Positions 1 to 8,926 of a stretch of 36,688 nucleotides of DNA are shown here, piece by piece. Every line of letters starts with the position of its first letter. Position 1 is the stretch's first letter. The notes under the pieces were generated by a model. The model was not told where the DNA came from and ran no database searches. It worked only from the letters and a program-made list of their open reading frames with translations. Location of the stretch: NCBI GenBank assembly GCA_019244165.1, contig JAFATA010000048.1, positions 1-36,688 on the forward strand, in the 5' to 3' direction. The position numbers were made by a program, and so were the translations under genes. Origin of the DNA: Pseudonocardiales bacterium. Lineage in GTDB: Bacteria > Actinomycetota > Actinomycetes > Mycobacteriales > Pseudonocardiaceae.

Positions 1-117
1 CCGTTGCGGACGGCCGTTGCGGACGGCCGTTGCGGACGGCCGTTGCGGACGGCCGTTGCGGACGGCCGTTGCGGACGGCCGTTGCGGACGGCCGTTGCGG
101 ACGGCCGTTGCGGACGG
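1..117. repeat. Tandem repeat, nine perfect copies of a 13-bp unit
   Basis: The unit CCGTTGCGGACGG is repeated nine times without a mismatch, and the array runs off the left edge of the window, so its full length is unknown. Because 13 is not a multiple of 3, the array is open in several frames with a 13-residue period; I regard these open frames as incidental. There are no spacers, so it is not a CRISPR. It looks like a minisatellite-type intergenic array grown by slippage. Confidence 0.97.
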
Positions 118-286
118 CTGGTGGCGAGCGCCGATTCCATCGCGCCAGAGGTGACCGCGTGGTCCAGCCCATCGGTGACCGAGGTGACCCAGACCGGCCG
201 GGTTTCCCCGCCGTCGCGTCCCTTTACCACAGTTGGTCCGCGGCGTGCTCGCCCATGTCCGCACCTCATCCTCTGTTGTCGCTGGA

Positions 287-330
287 GTCACGGCCTGGGA
301 GCCGGGACTCACCGGGCTCCCAGCCGTGAC
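287..330. terminator. Strong stem-loop, likely (bidirectional) terminator
   Basis: The arms GTCACGGCCTGGGAGCC (287-303) and GGCTCCCAGCCGTGAC (315-330) are complementary over 16 pairs with one bulged C, around an 11-nt loop. There is no clear U-tract, which is common for actinobacterial terminators. It lies about 170 bp before the first gene and probably ends a transcript coming from the left of the window. Apart from this hairpin I see no gene between 118 and 496. Confidence 0.6.
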
Positions 331-496
331 GTCGTGCCCCAGCGGCGTTGTTGGGCGGGCGCGGCACCGGGGCACCCGGCTCAGTCGCCCTCTGCGACGA
401 GCTGAAATAATCTTGCTTGCGGGGTGGTCTTCACGGAACGACCGCCGCTTGCCATCAGGACGCCACGACACGTCCCGCACCGAGGAGGTGAGCAGG

Positions 497-1003
497 GTGA
501 CCGACCGACCGGCGCGAACACTGCTCGAACAGCGCATCCGGGAGCTATCCCTGACCTACGAGGAATTCGTGCAGTACGCCGAAGTCTTCGCCCGGGACCA
601 CCAGGAACCGGGCACCCTGAGCCTGCGGCACCTGCAGCGACTCGCCAGCGGCCAGCATCTCGGCCCGCTCCGGCCGGCCACCGCGCGACTGCTCGAACGA
701 ATCTTCGGCGAACCAATCGCCGCCCTCCTCGCACCACCGAGGACCGTGACCACCGGCGACGGCGATGATCCCGCCAGCGAACTGCGCCAACTCCTGGACG
801 CCACCCGGCGCGTCGACCAATCGACGATCACACTCCTGCACCAGCACTTCAACGCGCTCCACCGACTTGACCGGCAGTTGGGGGCGGTCGTCATCCACGA
901 CGTGCTCAACGCCACGATCCGGCAAGTCCAGGGGCTCGCCACATACGGCCTCGCTCCAGGAACCCGAGAACCGCTCGCACTCCTCGGCGAACAGGTGGTG
1001 TAG
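497..1003 (+). CDS. HTH (XRE-like) transcriptional regulator, 3'-truncated
   Basis: This 168-residue protein begins at a GTG with GAGGAG 9-14 nt upstream; a GTG at 488 is the alternative. Residues 1-75 resemble the N-terminal helix-turn-helix part of a family common in actinomycetes (LLEQRIRELSLTYEEF, then LSLRHLQRL and RPATARLLERIFG). Full-length members continue for 200-300 residues as a TPR-like helical repeat. Here that part stops soon after a stretch ending in REPLALL, and the stop codon sits where a remnant of an AAA ATPase on the other strand begins. I infer a gene cut by a rearrangement near position 985, so it is probably not a working regulator, although the DNA-binding half is intact. 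Confidence 0.6.
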   Translation: MTDRPARTLLEQRIRELSLTYEEFVQYAEVFARDHQEPGTLSLRHLQRLASGQHLGPLRPATARLLERIFGEPIAALLAPPRTVTTGDGDDPASELRQLLDATRRVDQSTITLLHQHFNALHRLDRQLGAVVIHDVLNATIRQVQGLATYGLAPGTREPLALLGEQVV

Positions 1004-1302
1004 GTATCGACCCGGGTCGGCGAGAAAGTCCCGGTGCAGCCGCACCGCTTCGGTGTCGTCATAGTCGACGCGTTCCAAGGTTGCCTCATGGCTGATCGGG
1101 TAGATCGTCGCACCGGGGTAGGCCAGCAGGATCGGGGAGTGAGTGGCCAGGATGAACTGACTACCCGCCGCGACCAGATCATGCATCCTGGCCAGCAACG
1201 CCACGCAACCGGGCACCGACAGCGCCGCCTCCGGCTCGTCAAGCAGGTAGAGCCCATTCGGCCCGAACCGATGCACGGCCAGAAGTTGTCCCGGTCAGCC
1301 TG
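983..1302 (-). pseudogene. AAA-family ATPase, C-terminal remnant
   Basis: Read on the minus strand, the stretch from about 1300 to 983 encodes the C-terminal end of a small AAA ATPase. FGPNGLYLLDEPEAALS is the Walker B region, followed by a D-loop-like segment and ATHSPILLAYPGA, the H-loop motif, ending near FLADPGRYLHHLF. The frame is closed upstream by a TGA at about 1299-1301, and the Walker A half is absent. The final residues then run antisense into the truncated HTH gene. I call it a remnant left by the same rearrangement. Confidence 0.65.
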
Positions 1303-1660
1303 CAACGCCGCGATGCGCCGCCAGCGCTCAAGCGTCTCGAATATGGCCCGGCGAGGTACCCGACGCCAGCGGGTGCCTCGCCGACTGCTCGCCGTCGGCG
1401 TAGGTCGCGGTCACGGCCACCACGATAGCCGCCCACCCCGACACATCTAGGAAGACCGGCGCATCGTCGTCGGGGCGCAGTGATTCGAACGGCCGCTGGG
1501 CCGTCAGTACCGCGTGGCGAGCCTCCCGGGTCTCTCCGAGCAGGGCAGGCGCACGCCCGTCCCAGCGATGCCCGGGGAAGGTACTGGCGCGAAGTGCGAC
1601 GGAAATGAGACCTCTGACCCCCTCTGTCTGCTGCCCCGCCGTGGGTGACCGGAGGGTGGA
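1303..1660 (-). pseudogene. Broken reading frame, unrecognised
   Basis: The minus strand carries protein-like sequence split between two frames. One frame (about 1345-1600) has a segment around residues FLDVSGWAAIVVAVTATYADGEQ that ends in a stop. A second frame, 1280-1350, continues with LERWRRIAALQADRDNFW. The two could be one gene joined across a frameshift near 1350. I do not recognise the family. It could instead be noise of a GC-rich shadow frame, so confidence is low. Confidence 0.25.
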
Positions 1661-1686
1661 ATGGTGTGCTGGTGGGCGTGCCGCCG

Positions 1687-3393
1687 ATGAACCACCTGCC
1701 GCGCACCCCGGCCGCACCGGCGGCTCCCTCCCCGGCGTCCACCGCAGCGGCGACCTCGGGCGGTCCTTCGTTGGCGCACGCGTCCGGGTCGATGGCGCTG
1801 GCCACAGTGATCAGCCGGCTGACGGGGCTGGTGGCCAAGCTGCTGCTGGCCGCGGCACTGGGGTTCGCAGTGCTCAACGACTCCTACAACATCGCCAACG
1901 AGCTGCCGAACATGGTCTATGAGCTGCTGCTGGGCGGGGTGCTCTCCAGCGTGGCGATCCCGGTGCTGGTCCGCGCCCAGCGCACCGACCCCGACGGCGG
2001 GCAGGCCTACACCCAGCGGCTGCTCACGATGAGCACCCTCGCCCTGGTGGTAGGCACCCTCGGCGCGGTGGCCGCGGCACCCCTGCTGACCCGGCTGTCG
2101 CTGAGCAGCGGCCCGCACGCCAGCCCCGCGCTGGCCACGGCGTTTGCCTACCTGCTGCTGCCGGAAATCCTGTTCTACGGGCTGGCCGCGCTCATGGGCG
2201 CGGTCCTCAACAGCCGCAACGTGTTCGGCCCGCCCGCGTGGGCGCCGGTGGCCAACAACCTGGTGGTCATCGCGGTGGTCGGAGCGTATGCGCTCACTCC
2301 CGGGCGAATCAGCCTCCACCCCAGCCTAATGGACCAGCCCAAGCTGTGGGTGCTCGGGGTGGGCACCACGCTGGGGATCGTCGTGCAGGCGGCGGTGCTG
2401 CTGCCGGCGTTGCGCCGGTCGGGCTTTCGGTGGCGGTGGCGGTGGGGCTGGGATCCGCGGCTGTCATCGTTCGGTGGGCTGGCTGGGTGGGTGACTCTCT
2501 ACGTGCTGGCCGGCCAGGTCGGGCTGGTCATCACCTACCGGATCGCCAGCGCCACCGCGGCTGGCGGCGTGGCCACCTACGCGTATGCCTGGATGTTGCT
2601 GATCGTGCCCTACGGCGTGCTGGGCAACTCCGTGCTGACCGCGCTGATGCCCCGGATCAGCCGAGCCAGCGCCGACGGGAAGATCGACGAGGTGGTCGCC
2701 GACCTGTCCCTGGGTACCCGGATCTCCGCGCTGCTGCTGCTGCCGATCTCGGCGCTGCTCACCGTGGCTGGTGAGCAGATCGCCACCGTGCTGTTCTCCT
2801 ACGGCCACTCCGACCTCCCCCAAGCCGACCGCCTTGGCGACACCCTGGCCGCCTCGGCGTTCGGCCTGCTGCCTTACGCCGTGGTGCTGTTGCAGCTCCG
2901 GGTCTTCTACGCGCTGGGCGATGCCCGCACCCCGACGGTGATCATGGCGTTGATGGTTGCCGGGAAGATCGGCTTGTCGCTCGCTGCGCCGGTCCTGTTG
3001 GGTCCCCAGCAGGTCGTCATCGGGCTCGCCGCGGCCAACTCGGCCTCCTTCGTCATCGGCACCGCGATCGGCCAGGTGTGGCTGTGGCACCGGCTCGGTC
3101 ATCTGCAGACCCGGGTGGTGGCGGACACGGTGGCCCGCATCACCGTGGCCGCGGGCGTCGCCGCCACCGCCGGGGTCGCCGTCCTGCGCCTGGTTTACCT
3201 CGCCATACCCCACGCGCCGCCCCCGGTGCGCGCCGCCGCCGAGCTCGCCGCCGCCACCCTGCTGGGCGGCACCATCCTGCTCCTCGCGCTGCGCGCCCTG
3301 CGCGTCTGGGAACTCCAGCTCGTGCGCCGTCGGGCCGCCGGTTGGGTGCTGGCTCTGGGGGAAAGAACAAGGTGGCGCGGGCACGCGGGATGA
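1687..3393 (+). CDS. murJ: MurJ/MviN-like lipid II flippase (MOP superfamily)
   Basis: This integral membrane protein of about 568 residues has 13-14 hydrophobic segments. The N-terminal SRLTGLVAKLLLAAALGF and NIANELPNMVYELLLGG stretches are the hallmark opening of MurJ/MviN. Members carry lipid II, the peptidoglycan precursor, across the cytoplasmic membrane. The first 40 residues are a Pro/Ala-rich cytoplasmic leader. An in-frame ATG at 1645 would add 14 residues; 1687 is preferred because nothing resembling the family precedes it. It lacks the long kinase-like and extracellular C-terminal extension of the mycobacterial MurJ, so it may be a second paralogue rather than the cell's essential copy. 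The neighbours do not belong to a division cluster. Confidence 0.85.
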   Translation: MNHLPRTPAAPAAPSPASTAAATSGGPSLAHASGSMALATVISRLTGLVAKLLLAAALGFAVLNDSYNIANELPNMVYELLLGGVLSSVAIPVLVRAQRTDPDGGQAYTQRLLTMSTLALVVGTLGAVAAAPLLTRLSLSSGPHASPALATAFAYLLLPEILFYGLAALMGAVLNSRNVFGPPAWAPVANNLVVIAVVGAYALTPGRISLHPSLMDQPKLWVLGVGTTLGIVVQAAVLLPALRRSGFRWRWRWGWDPRLSSFGGLAGWVTLYVLAGQVGLVITYRIASATAAGGVATYAYAWMLLIVPYGVLGNSVLTALMPRISRASADGKIDEVVADLSLGTRISALLLLPISALLTVAGEQIATVLFSYGHSDLPQADRLGDTLAASAFGLLPYAVVLLQLRVFYALGDARTPTVIMALMVAGKIGLSLAAPVLLGPQQVVIGLAAANSASFVIGTAIGQVWLWHRLGHLQTRVVADTVARITVAAGVAATAGVAVLRLVYLAIPHAPPPVRAAAELAAATLLGGTILLLALRALRVWELQLVRRRAAGWVLALGERTRWRGHAG

Positions 3394-3483
3394 CGGGCTG
3401 GATCTGCGCCGCCCGCCGCCCGGTACCTTATCCGCGCTGTACCTGTCCGAGCACCTCGACGCACCGGCATGGGGGATAACAGG

Positions 3484-4674
3484 ATGTCCATCGTTGAGGA
3501 TCTCGGTGCCGGGCACGGACCGTCCTGGTTGGACGCGTGGCTGAACGACAACGCAGACCTCGTCGTCGGCTGGCGTCGACACATCCATGCCCATCCCGAA
3601 CCCGCCCGGCACGAGTACGCCACCACCGAGTACGTCGTCAACATCCTCCGGGAGGCCGGTTTGCGACCGGAGGTGCTTCCCGTGGGCACGGGCGTGCTCT
3701 GCGACGTAGGCCAGGGACCGCGGTGTGTGGCGCTGCGCGCGGATATTGACGCTCTGCGACTGGCCGAGATCACCGGGCTGCCCTTCGCGTCCACGGTGGA
3801 GGGCGTCTGCCACGCGTGCGGGCACGACGCGCACACCGCGGCACTCCTGGGCGCGGCCCTCGCGCTGGCCAGCGCGCCGGAGCTGCCAGGCAGGGTGCGT
3901 CTGGTGTTCCAACCCGCCGAGGAGGAGTCAGGCGGTGCGCTGGACGTGCTGGCCACAGGGGGGCTGCAGGGTGTCGAGCGAATCTTCGGGTTGCACTGTG
4001 ACCCACGGCTGCGGGTAGGGCGGATCGGTACCCGGGTCGGCGCGATCACGTCCGCAACCGACCTGCTCGAGCTGCGGGTGAGCTCGCCGGGCGGGCATAC
4101 CTCGCGCCCCCACCTGACCGCGGACCTGGTCTACGCGCTGGGACTGGTGATCACGGGTCTGCCGGCGCTGCTCGCCCGCCGGGTGGACCCCCGCTCGGGC
4201 ATGGTGCTGACCTGGGGTGCGGTCAGCGCCGGAGAGGCGTTCAACGCGATCCCGGAGAAGGGCATGCTGCGCGGCACCTTGCGCACCAGCGACCGGGAAG
4301 TCTGGGCTGGGCTGCAGACGTTGGTCGAAGAACTGCTCAGCGCTGTGCTCGCGCCCACCGGGGTGGGCTTCGAGTTCGATCACCGCCGGGGCGGGCCCCC
4401 GGTCGTCAACGACGCGGAAAGCACGGATCTGCTGGGCACGGGCGTCGAGGCCGCACTCGGGCCGGACGCGCTGGTCACCACCGAACTGTCCTCCGGCGGT
4501 GAAGACTTCGGTTGGTACCTGGACCACGTGCCCGGCTCCTACGCCCGGATCGGTGTGTGGTCCGGGGTGGGGGCCCCCTCCGATCTGCACCGGCCGACCT
4601 TCCAGCTCGACGAGCGCGCGCTGCCCGTCGGCGTGCGGGTCCTGGTGCACGCCGCGCTTGCCGCACTCGCCTGA
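3484..4674 (+). CDS. M20-family amidohydrolase (M20D peptidase)
   Basis: This is a 396-residue cytosolic metallo-amidohydrolase of the kind that cleaves N-acyl amino acids, hippurate-like amides or indole-acetyl conjugates. Metal-ligand motifs are present: CHACGHDAHTAALLGAA (Cys and His ligands), the EEES pair after VFQPA, GLHCDP, and a C-terminal DLHRPTF. The small dimerisation domain includes SSPGGHTSRPH. The start at 3484 is chosen because GGGGGA lies 7 nt upstream; an ATG at 3469 has no ribosome-binding site. It follows the flippase by 90 bp on the same strand and may be co-transcribed, but no functional link is evident. The substrate cannot be told from sequence. Confidence 0.85.
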   Translation: MSIVEDLGAGHGPSWLDAWLNDNADLVVGWRRHIHAHPEPARHEYATTEYVVNILREAGLRPEVLPVGTGVLCDVGQGPRCVALRADIDALRLAEITGLPFASTVEGVCHACGHDAHTAALLGAALALASAPELPGRVRLVFQPAEEESGGALDVLATGGLQGVERIFGLHCDPRLRVGRIGTRVGAITSATDLLELRVSSPGGHTSRPHLTADLVYALGLVITGLPALLARRVDPRSGMVLTWGAVSAGEAFNAIPEKGMLRGTLRTSDREVWAGLQTLVEELLSAVLAPTGVGFEFDHRRGGPPVVNDAESTDLLGTGVEAALGPDALVTTELSSGGEDFGWYLDHVPGSYARIGVWSGVGAPSDLHRPTFQLDERALPVGVRVLVHAALAALA

Positions 4675-4679
4675 GCACG

Positions 4680-4706
4680 CGAGTTACCCGAGTCACCCGA
4701 GTCACC
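4680..4706. repeat. Three 9-bp direct repeats (CGAGTYACC)
   Basis: CGAGTTACC, CGAGTCACC and CGAGTCACC follow head to tail directly after the amidohydrolase stop. They lie about 100 bp before the M13 peptidase and could be a binding site for a regulator or simple slippage. Confidence 0.8.
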
Positions 4707-4802
4707 GCCATGGGAGCCATCCCATCGGCCCCATCGGCATTGTTGTCGGCCCTCTGGTCTATCGTCGGGTCCGATCAAGTGAGCATCTTCCGTGGGGGTC
4801 CG

Positions 4803-6836
4803 GTGATTCGAACTCGGTTACGCCTTGGTGTGCTCGTCATAACCCTGGTGTGGGCGGTGGCTGCCTGTTCGGGCACCCCGCCACCGTCGCTGGGGTCGGG
4901 ACTGCTGCTGTCCGGCTACGACCGCCAGGTGCGAGTGGAGGACAACCTGTTCCAGCTCGCGAACGGTCAGTGGCTGCGCACCACGCGCATCCCGACCGAT
5001 CGGACCCGCTACGGGGTGTTCGACGCGCTGAGCGAGCAAGCGGAGCAGAACCTGCGGACAATTATCGAGGACAGCGCGGCCCGGCACGGCGCACCCGGAT
5101 CGCCAGACCAGCAGATCGGCGACTTCTACGCCAGCTTCATGGACACCGCGCGGCTCAACGCGCTCGGGGCCAGCCCGCTGAAGGCGTCGCTGGAGCGCAT
5201 CGATGCGCTCGCCAAACCTACCGATCTCGTGCGATATTTCGCCGAGGGCGCCGCGACCGGCACCCCCAGCCCCATCACGTTGTCCATCGACCAGGACGCC
5301 AGGGACGCCGCCGCCTACCTACCGGATGTCTCACAAAGCGGGCTCACCCTGCCCGACCGGGACTACTACCTGAGAGCTGATCCGACGTTCGTGACGATCC
5401 GCGACCAGCTCCGGGCCTACGTCGCCCGCATGTTGGGTCTGGCCGGCATCGCCCATTCGGACGCCGCGGTCAGCCGGGTGCTCGCGGTGGAAAACCGTCT
5501 CGCCCAGGTCCAGTGGAGTGCGGCACAGGAGCGGGATGCGACGGCGACCTACAACAAGTTCACCGTCGCCGATGCCACCGCGCGGACACCGGGGCTGGAC
5601 TGGAGGGCCTACCTCAACACCGCAGGCGTGCACAGCACCGACTTCGTTGTCGCGGAGCCCAGTTTCTTCACCGCCTTGGGCTCCGCGCTGACCACCCTGC
5701 CACTGGCGGACTGGCGCTCGTATCTGAAGTTCAAGCTCATCGACGGCCTCGCCCCCTACCTGAGCAATGACTTCGTCACGGCGTACTTCGAGTTCCACGG
5801 CCACGATCTGATCGGGCAGCAAGAAATGAGCCCACGCTGGGAAAGGGGAGTCAAGGCCGTCAACCACGCGATGGGTGACCTGCTCGGCCAGCGCTATGTG
5901 CAACGGTACTTCCCCCCCAACGCCAAACAGCGAACCGACGCGCTGGCCAGCAAGCTGGTCGCTGCCTACCGCTCGTCCATCGACGGCTTGAGCTGGATGA
6001 GCGCCGCGACCAAGGCGCAGGCTAGGGACAAGCTCAACAAGCTTCAGGTGAATATCGGCTATCCGACCAAGTGGAGGGACTACTCGACGCTGAGAGTCGT
6101 CCGTGACGATCTGGTGGGTAACGTGCTGCGCGCAGCTCAGCTCGATTACCAGCGCGACCTTGACAAGCTCGGCAAGCCGGTGGACCGCGCTGAGTGGCTC
6201 GCCACCCCACAGACCGTCAACGCCTTCTACAGCGCATCACGCAATGAGATCACCGTCCCGGCCGCGATCCTGCAGCCACCGTTCTTCGACGCGACCGCCG
6301 ACAACGCGGTCAACTACGGCGGAATCGGCGCGGTGATCGGTCACGAGATCAGCCACGCATTCGATGACCAGGGCCGCAAATACGACGGGAACGGCAATCT
6401 CCGTGACTGGTGGACCCCGGAGGATCTGCAGCGGTTCACCGCTCGGACCGCCGCCCTGGTCACGCAGTATTCGGCCTACGAGCCGTTGCCCGGCGTCCAC
6501 ATCAACGGCCAGCTGACCCTGGGGGAAAACATCGCTGACCTGTCGGGCCTCACGGTGGCGTTCCGTGCCTACCAGCTGTCGCTGGGCGGCCAACCGGCCC
6601 CCGTGCTGAACGGATTCACCGGCGAGCAACGCTTCTTCCTGGGGTGGGCCCAGGTGTGGCGTAGCAAGATCCGGGACCAGCAGCTCCGCGAGCAGCTGCT
6701 GAGCGATCCCCACAGCCCCAGTGAGTTCCGCGTCAACGGCGTCGTCAGCAACGTTCCCGCGTTCTACTCGGCCTTCGACGTCAAGCAAGGCGACAAGCTG
6801 TTCCGCCCTCCTGACCAACGCGTCACCATCTGGTGA
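4803..6836 (+). CDS. M13-family (neprilysin/PepO-like) zinc metallopeptidase, lipoprotein
   Basis: The product is about 677 residues long, the usual size for M13 peptidases, which cut short peptides. A basic start, hydrophobic stretch and lipobox ending VAAC-S mark a lipoprotein anchored outside the membrane. The zinc site HEISH lies at residues 514-518 (E515 catalytic) and the third ligand in ENIAD at 575-579. The N-terminal domain (NLFQLANGQWLRTT) and the substrate-binding NAFYS motif before the zinc site are also typical. The start is uncertain: GTG at 4803 has GGGGG 4 nt upstream, and GTG at 4779 would add 8 residues. Transcription probably ends at the hairpin at 6894-6930. Confidence 0.9.
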   Translation: MIRTRLRLGVLVITLVWAVAACSGTPPPSLGSGLLLSGYDRQVRVEDNLFQLANGQWLRTTRIPTDRTRYGVFDALSEQAEQNLRTIIEDSAARHGAPGSPDQQIGDFYASFMDTARLNALGASPLKASLERIDALAKPTDLVRYFAEGAATGTPSPITLSIDQDARDAAAYLPDVSQSGLTLPDRDYYLRADPTFVTIRDQLRAYVARMLGLAGIAHSDAAVSRVLAVENRLAQVQWSAAQERDATATYNKFTVADATARTPGLDWRAYLNTAGVHSTDFVVAEPSFFTALGSALTTLPLADWRSYLKFKLIDGLAPYLSNDFVTAYFEFHGHDLIGQQEMSPRWERGVKAVNHAMGDLLGQRYVQRYFPPNAKQRTDALASKLVAAYRSSIDGLSWMSAATKAQARDKLNKLQVNIGYPTKWRDYSTLRVVRDDLVGNVLRAAQLDYQRDLDKLGKPVDRAEWLATPQTVNAFYSASRNEITVPAAILQPPFFDATADNAVNYGGIGAVIGHEISHAFDDQGRKYDGNGNLRDWWTPEDLQRFTARTAALVTQYSAYEPLPGVHINGQLTLGENIADLSGLTVAFRAYQLSLGGQPAPVLNGFTGEQRFFLGWAQVWRSKIRDQQLREQLLSDPHSPSEFRVNGVVSNVPAFYSAFDVKQGDKLFRPPDQRVTIW

Positions 6837-6893
6837 CCGCCCAGTGGCCGGGGTGGTGCGGAACGCATCGCCTGACCGTGTATAGTGACTCCC

Positions 6894-6930
6894 GCTCCTG
6901 GGCCGGGACCCCCGACCTTGGCCCAGGAGC
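6894..6930. terminator. Intergenic stem-loop between convergent genes
   Basis: GCTCCTGGGCC (6894-6904) and GGCCCAGGAGC (6920-6930) form a perfect 11-bp stem with a 15-nt loop. It lies between the converging M13 peptidase and response regulator genes, so it can serve as a terminator for both. Confidence 0.8.
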
Positions 6931-6959
6931 GCCCGCCGGTGGTGGAGGTGAGGCGGGGG

Positions 6960-7649
6960 CTAGCGCGGCGGGCGTGGCGGTGGGGGCTGGACGAGTCCGG
7001 TCTGGTAGGCGGCAGCCACAGCTTGGGATTTCTCCCGGACGTTGAGTTTTGCCATCACGCGAGCAAGATGCGTCTTCACGGTGGCTTCGCTGATGAAGAG
7101 CTGTACCGCGACGTCAGCATTGGACAGGCCCCGGGCCATGAGGGTGAGGACTTCCCGCTCGCGGGGGGTCAGCTGGGCCATTTCCGCTGGTGTGGGTGTG
7201 TTGTACTCAGGTCGGGTGGCGAATTCGTCGATGAGCCGGCGGGTGACGGCGGGACCCAGCCAGGCGTCGCCCGCGACGACCGCACGGATCGCGGCAACGA
7301 TCTCGGTGGGGGCGGCGTCCTTGAGGAGGAAGCCCTTCGCTCCGGCGTGCAATGCGGAGTGGACAGCCTCATCGACGTGGTAGGTCGTGAGGATGATGAT
7401 CCTGATGGGCTCACCGTTCTCCGTGGTCAGCCCCTCGTTGCTCACCGTCTGGGTCGCGGCGACGCCATCGATGCCCGGCATGCGCACATCCATCAGGACC
7501 ACGTCTGGACGCAGGGCGCGAATCTGGGCAAGGGCTTCCTGACCGTCAGCGGCCTCGGCCACGACGTCGATATCGTCCTCGGCGTTGACCAGCATGGTGA
7601 TGCCAGCCCGGACGAGCGGCTGGTCATCGACTACTACGACTCGAATCAC
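6960..7649 (-). CDS. NarL/LuxR-family response regulator
   Basis: This 229-residue protein has a receiver domain with the acidic pocket VVVDDQ and phospho-acceptor Asp54 in VLMDVRMPG. The Thr (ILTTYH) and Lys (FLLKDA) positions are conserved. The C-terminal LuxR-type HTH is LTPREREVLTLMARGLSNADVA...SEATVKTHL. The C-terminal tail is a proline run. Its start overlaps the stop of the upstream histidine kinase by 4 nt (ATGA), so the two are translationally coupled and form one two-component system. Targets are unknown. Confidence 0.93.
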   Translation of the reverse strand: MIRVVVVDDQPLVRAGITMLVNAEDDIDVVAEAADGQEALAQIRALRPDVVLMDVRMPGIDGVAATQTVSNEGLTTENGEPIRIIILTTYHVDEAVHSALHAGAKGFLLKDAAPTEIVAAIRAVVAGDAWLGPAVTRRLIDEFATRPEYNTPTPAEMAQLTPREREVLTLMARGLSNADVAVQLFISEATVKTHLARVMAKLNVREKSQAVAAAYQTGLVQPPPPRPPR

Positions 7650-8926
7650 GCTGATACTTTCCCTTGGTTCCCGCGGTGCTGGCTGGAGGCACGCGGAACG
7701 GACAAGACCCCAGGAGCAAGAGGGATGGTGGCGGTCAGCCGGTAGCCGCCCTGGGGGCGGGGCCCCGCGCAGAGGGTGCCACCGGCGGAGTGGGCTCGTT
7801 CGCGCAGACCCACCAGGCCACGACCACCGGAGAGCGTTGTGGTTGTCCTGGCGGGAACGGTGTCGTTGTCGATCTGGATGCTCAGGCGGTGCGCCTCCCA
7901 GGTGAGCCGCAGTTGGGGATTGGCGTCCTTGCCGCCGTGCTTGAGGACGTTGACCAGGCCTTCCTGCACGATCCGGTAGGCGGTCAGGTCGAGCCCAGAG
8001 TCCAGCTCCGCTGGCCTGCCCTCGACCTGGACGGTGACGGGCATCCCGGCCTCACGCAGGGAGTTGAGCAGCTCGGGCAGGTTCGCTAGCCCGGGTTGCG
8101 GTTTGAGCTCATCGTCGTCGAACTCGTGGCGGGCGCCGTCGTGATCCTCCAGGACCCCCAGCAAGCGGCGTAGCTCGGCCATGGCTTGTTGACCGGCGGT
8201 CTGGATCTGCGCCAGCGACCGGGTGACCTGGGTGAAGTCGATATGGGCGACGCGGGCCGCGCCAGCGGCCAGCAGGACGATCACCGTGACCGAGTGGGAG
8301 ACGATGTCGTGCAGCTCCCGGGCGATGCGTCGGCGCTCGGCAGCCAGCACGTCGGCTTCCCAGGACGCCTCCCGCTCGCGTTCCAGGTCCTGCACCCGCC
8401 GCTGGCTGGCCTGGTTCACCCGGCCCAGGCCCCACGCCAACCCGGCCGAGAGGATCAGAAGCGTCCCATTATTGGCGAATACCGCGTACTGAGGGTGGAA
8501 GGGGGTGTTGAGACTCTCGTTGGCATTTAATATTGCGATGAGTTCGAGTCCTAGGGGGATGCAGGAGGCCAGCAGCGCCAGCAGCGACGCTCTCCTGTTG
8601 CGGTGGACGGCGACCGCGTACAGGGCGACCACAATCCCGCCCACGGGGGTGTAATAGCGCATGAACGGCAAGGCGGCCACGGTGAGCACCCACTGGGTGG
8701 CGAAGACCACCATCGGTGCCTCATCCCGCCAGGCCAGCGGTATGAGCATGACCAGCCCGTACAACCACGGGAGGAGCACCCATGGCCTGGCCGGCACCTC
8801 AGCTAGCGCAACCCATGTGGAATAAATGACGAAGTTGAAGATGTAGAGCGCCGAGAACAGCAACACATCCCGTGTCGTCAGCGGTGGTATGTGGATGCTT
8901 CTCGGCATCCAACCCGGAGTTCTCAT
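7646..8926 (-). CDS. Sensor histidine kinase (HisKA_3 family)
   Basis: This 426-residue membrane kinase has about five hydrophobic segments between residues 20 and 170, then a short coiled region and the dimerisation/phosphotransfer helix ERRRIARELHDIVSHSV with His206. The HATPase domain follows (LVNVLKHG N-box-like segment, then GGRGLVGLRERA as the G-box). There is little extracellular loop sequence, so it probably senses a membrane or cytoplasmic signal. It is the cognate kinase of the response regulator that overlaps its stop codon. Confidence 0.92.
   Translation of the reverse strand: MRTPGWMPRSIHIPPLTTRDVLLFSALYIFNFVIYSTWVALAEVPARPWVLLPWLYGLVMLIPLAWRDEAPMVVFATQWVLTVAALPFMRYYTPVGGIVVALYAVAVHRNRRASLLALLASCIPLGLELIAILNANESLNTPFHPQYAVFANNGTLLILSAGLAWGLGRVNQASQRRVQDLEREREASWEADVLAAERRRIARELHDIVSHSVTVIVLLAAGAARVAHIDFTQVTRSLAQIQTAGQQAMAELRRLLGVLEDHDGARHEFDDDELKPQPGLANLPELLNSLREAGMPVTVQVEGRPAELDSGLDLTAYRIVQEGLVNVLKHGGKDANPQLRLTWEAHRLSIQIDNDTVPARTTTTLSGGRGLVGLRERAHSAGGTLCAGPRPQGGYRLTATIPLAPGVLSVPRASSQHRGNQGKVSA

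Noticed and set aside
1..117. CRISPR array
   Set aside because: The 13-bp units are contiguous with no spacers.
2464..3912. 482-codon minus-strand frame opposite MurJ and the amidohydrolase
   Set aside because: Spans the junction of two well supported genes on the other strand and has only low-complexity sequence.
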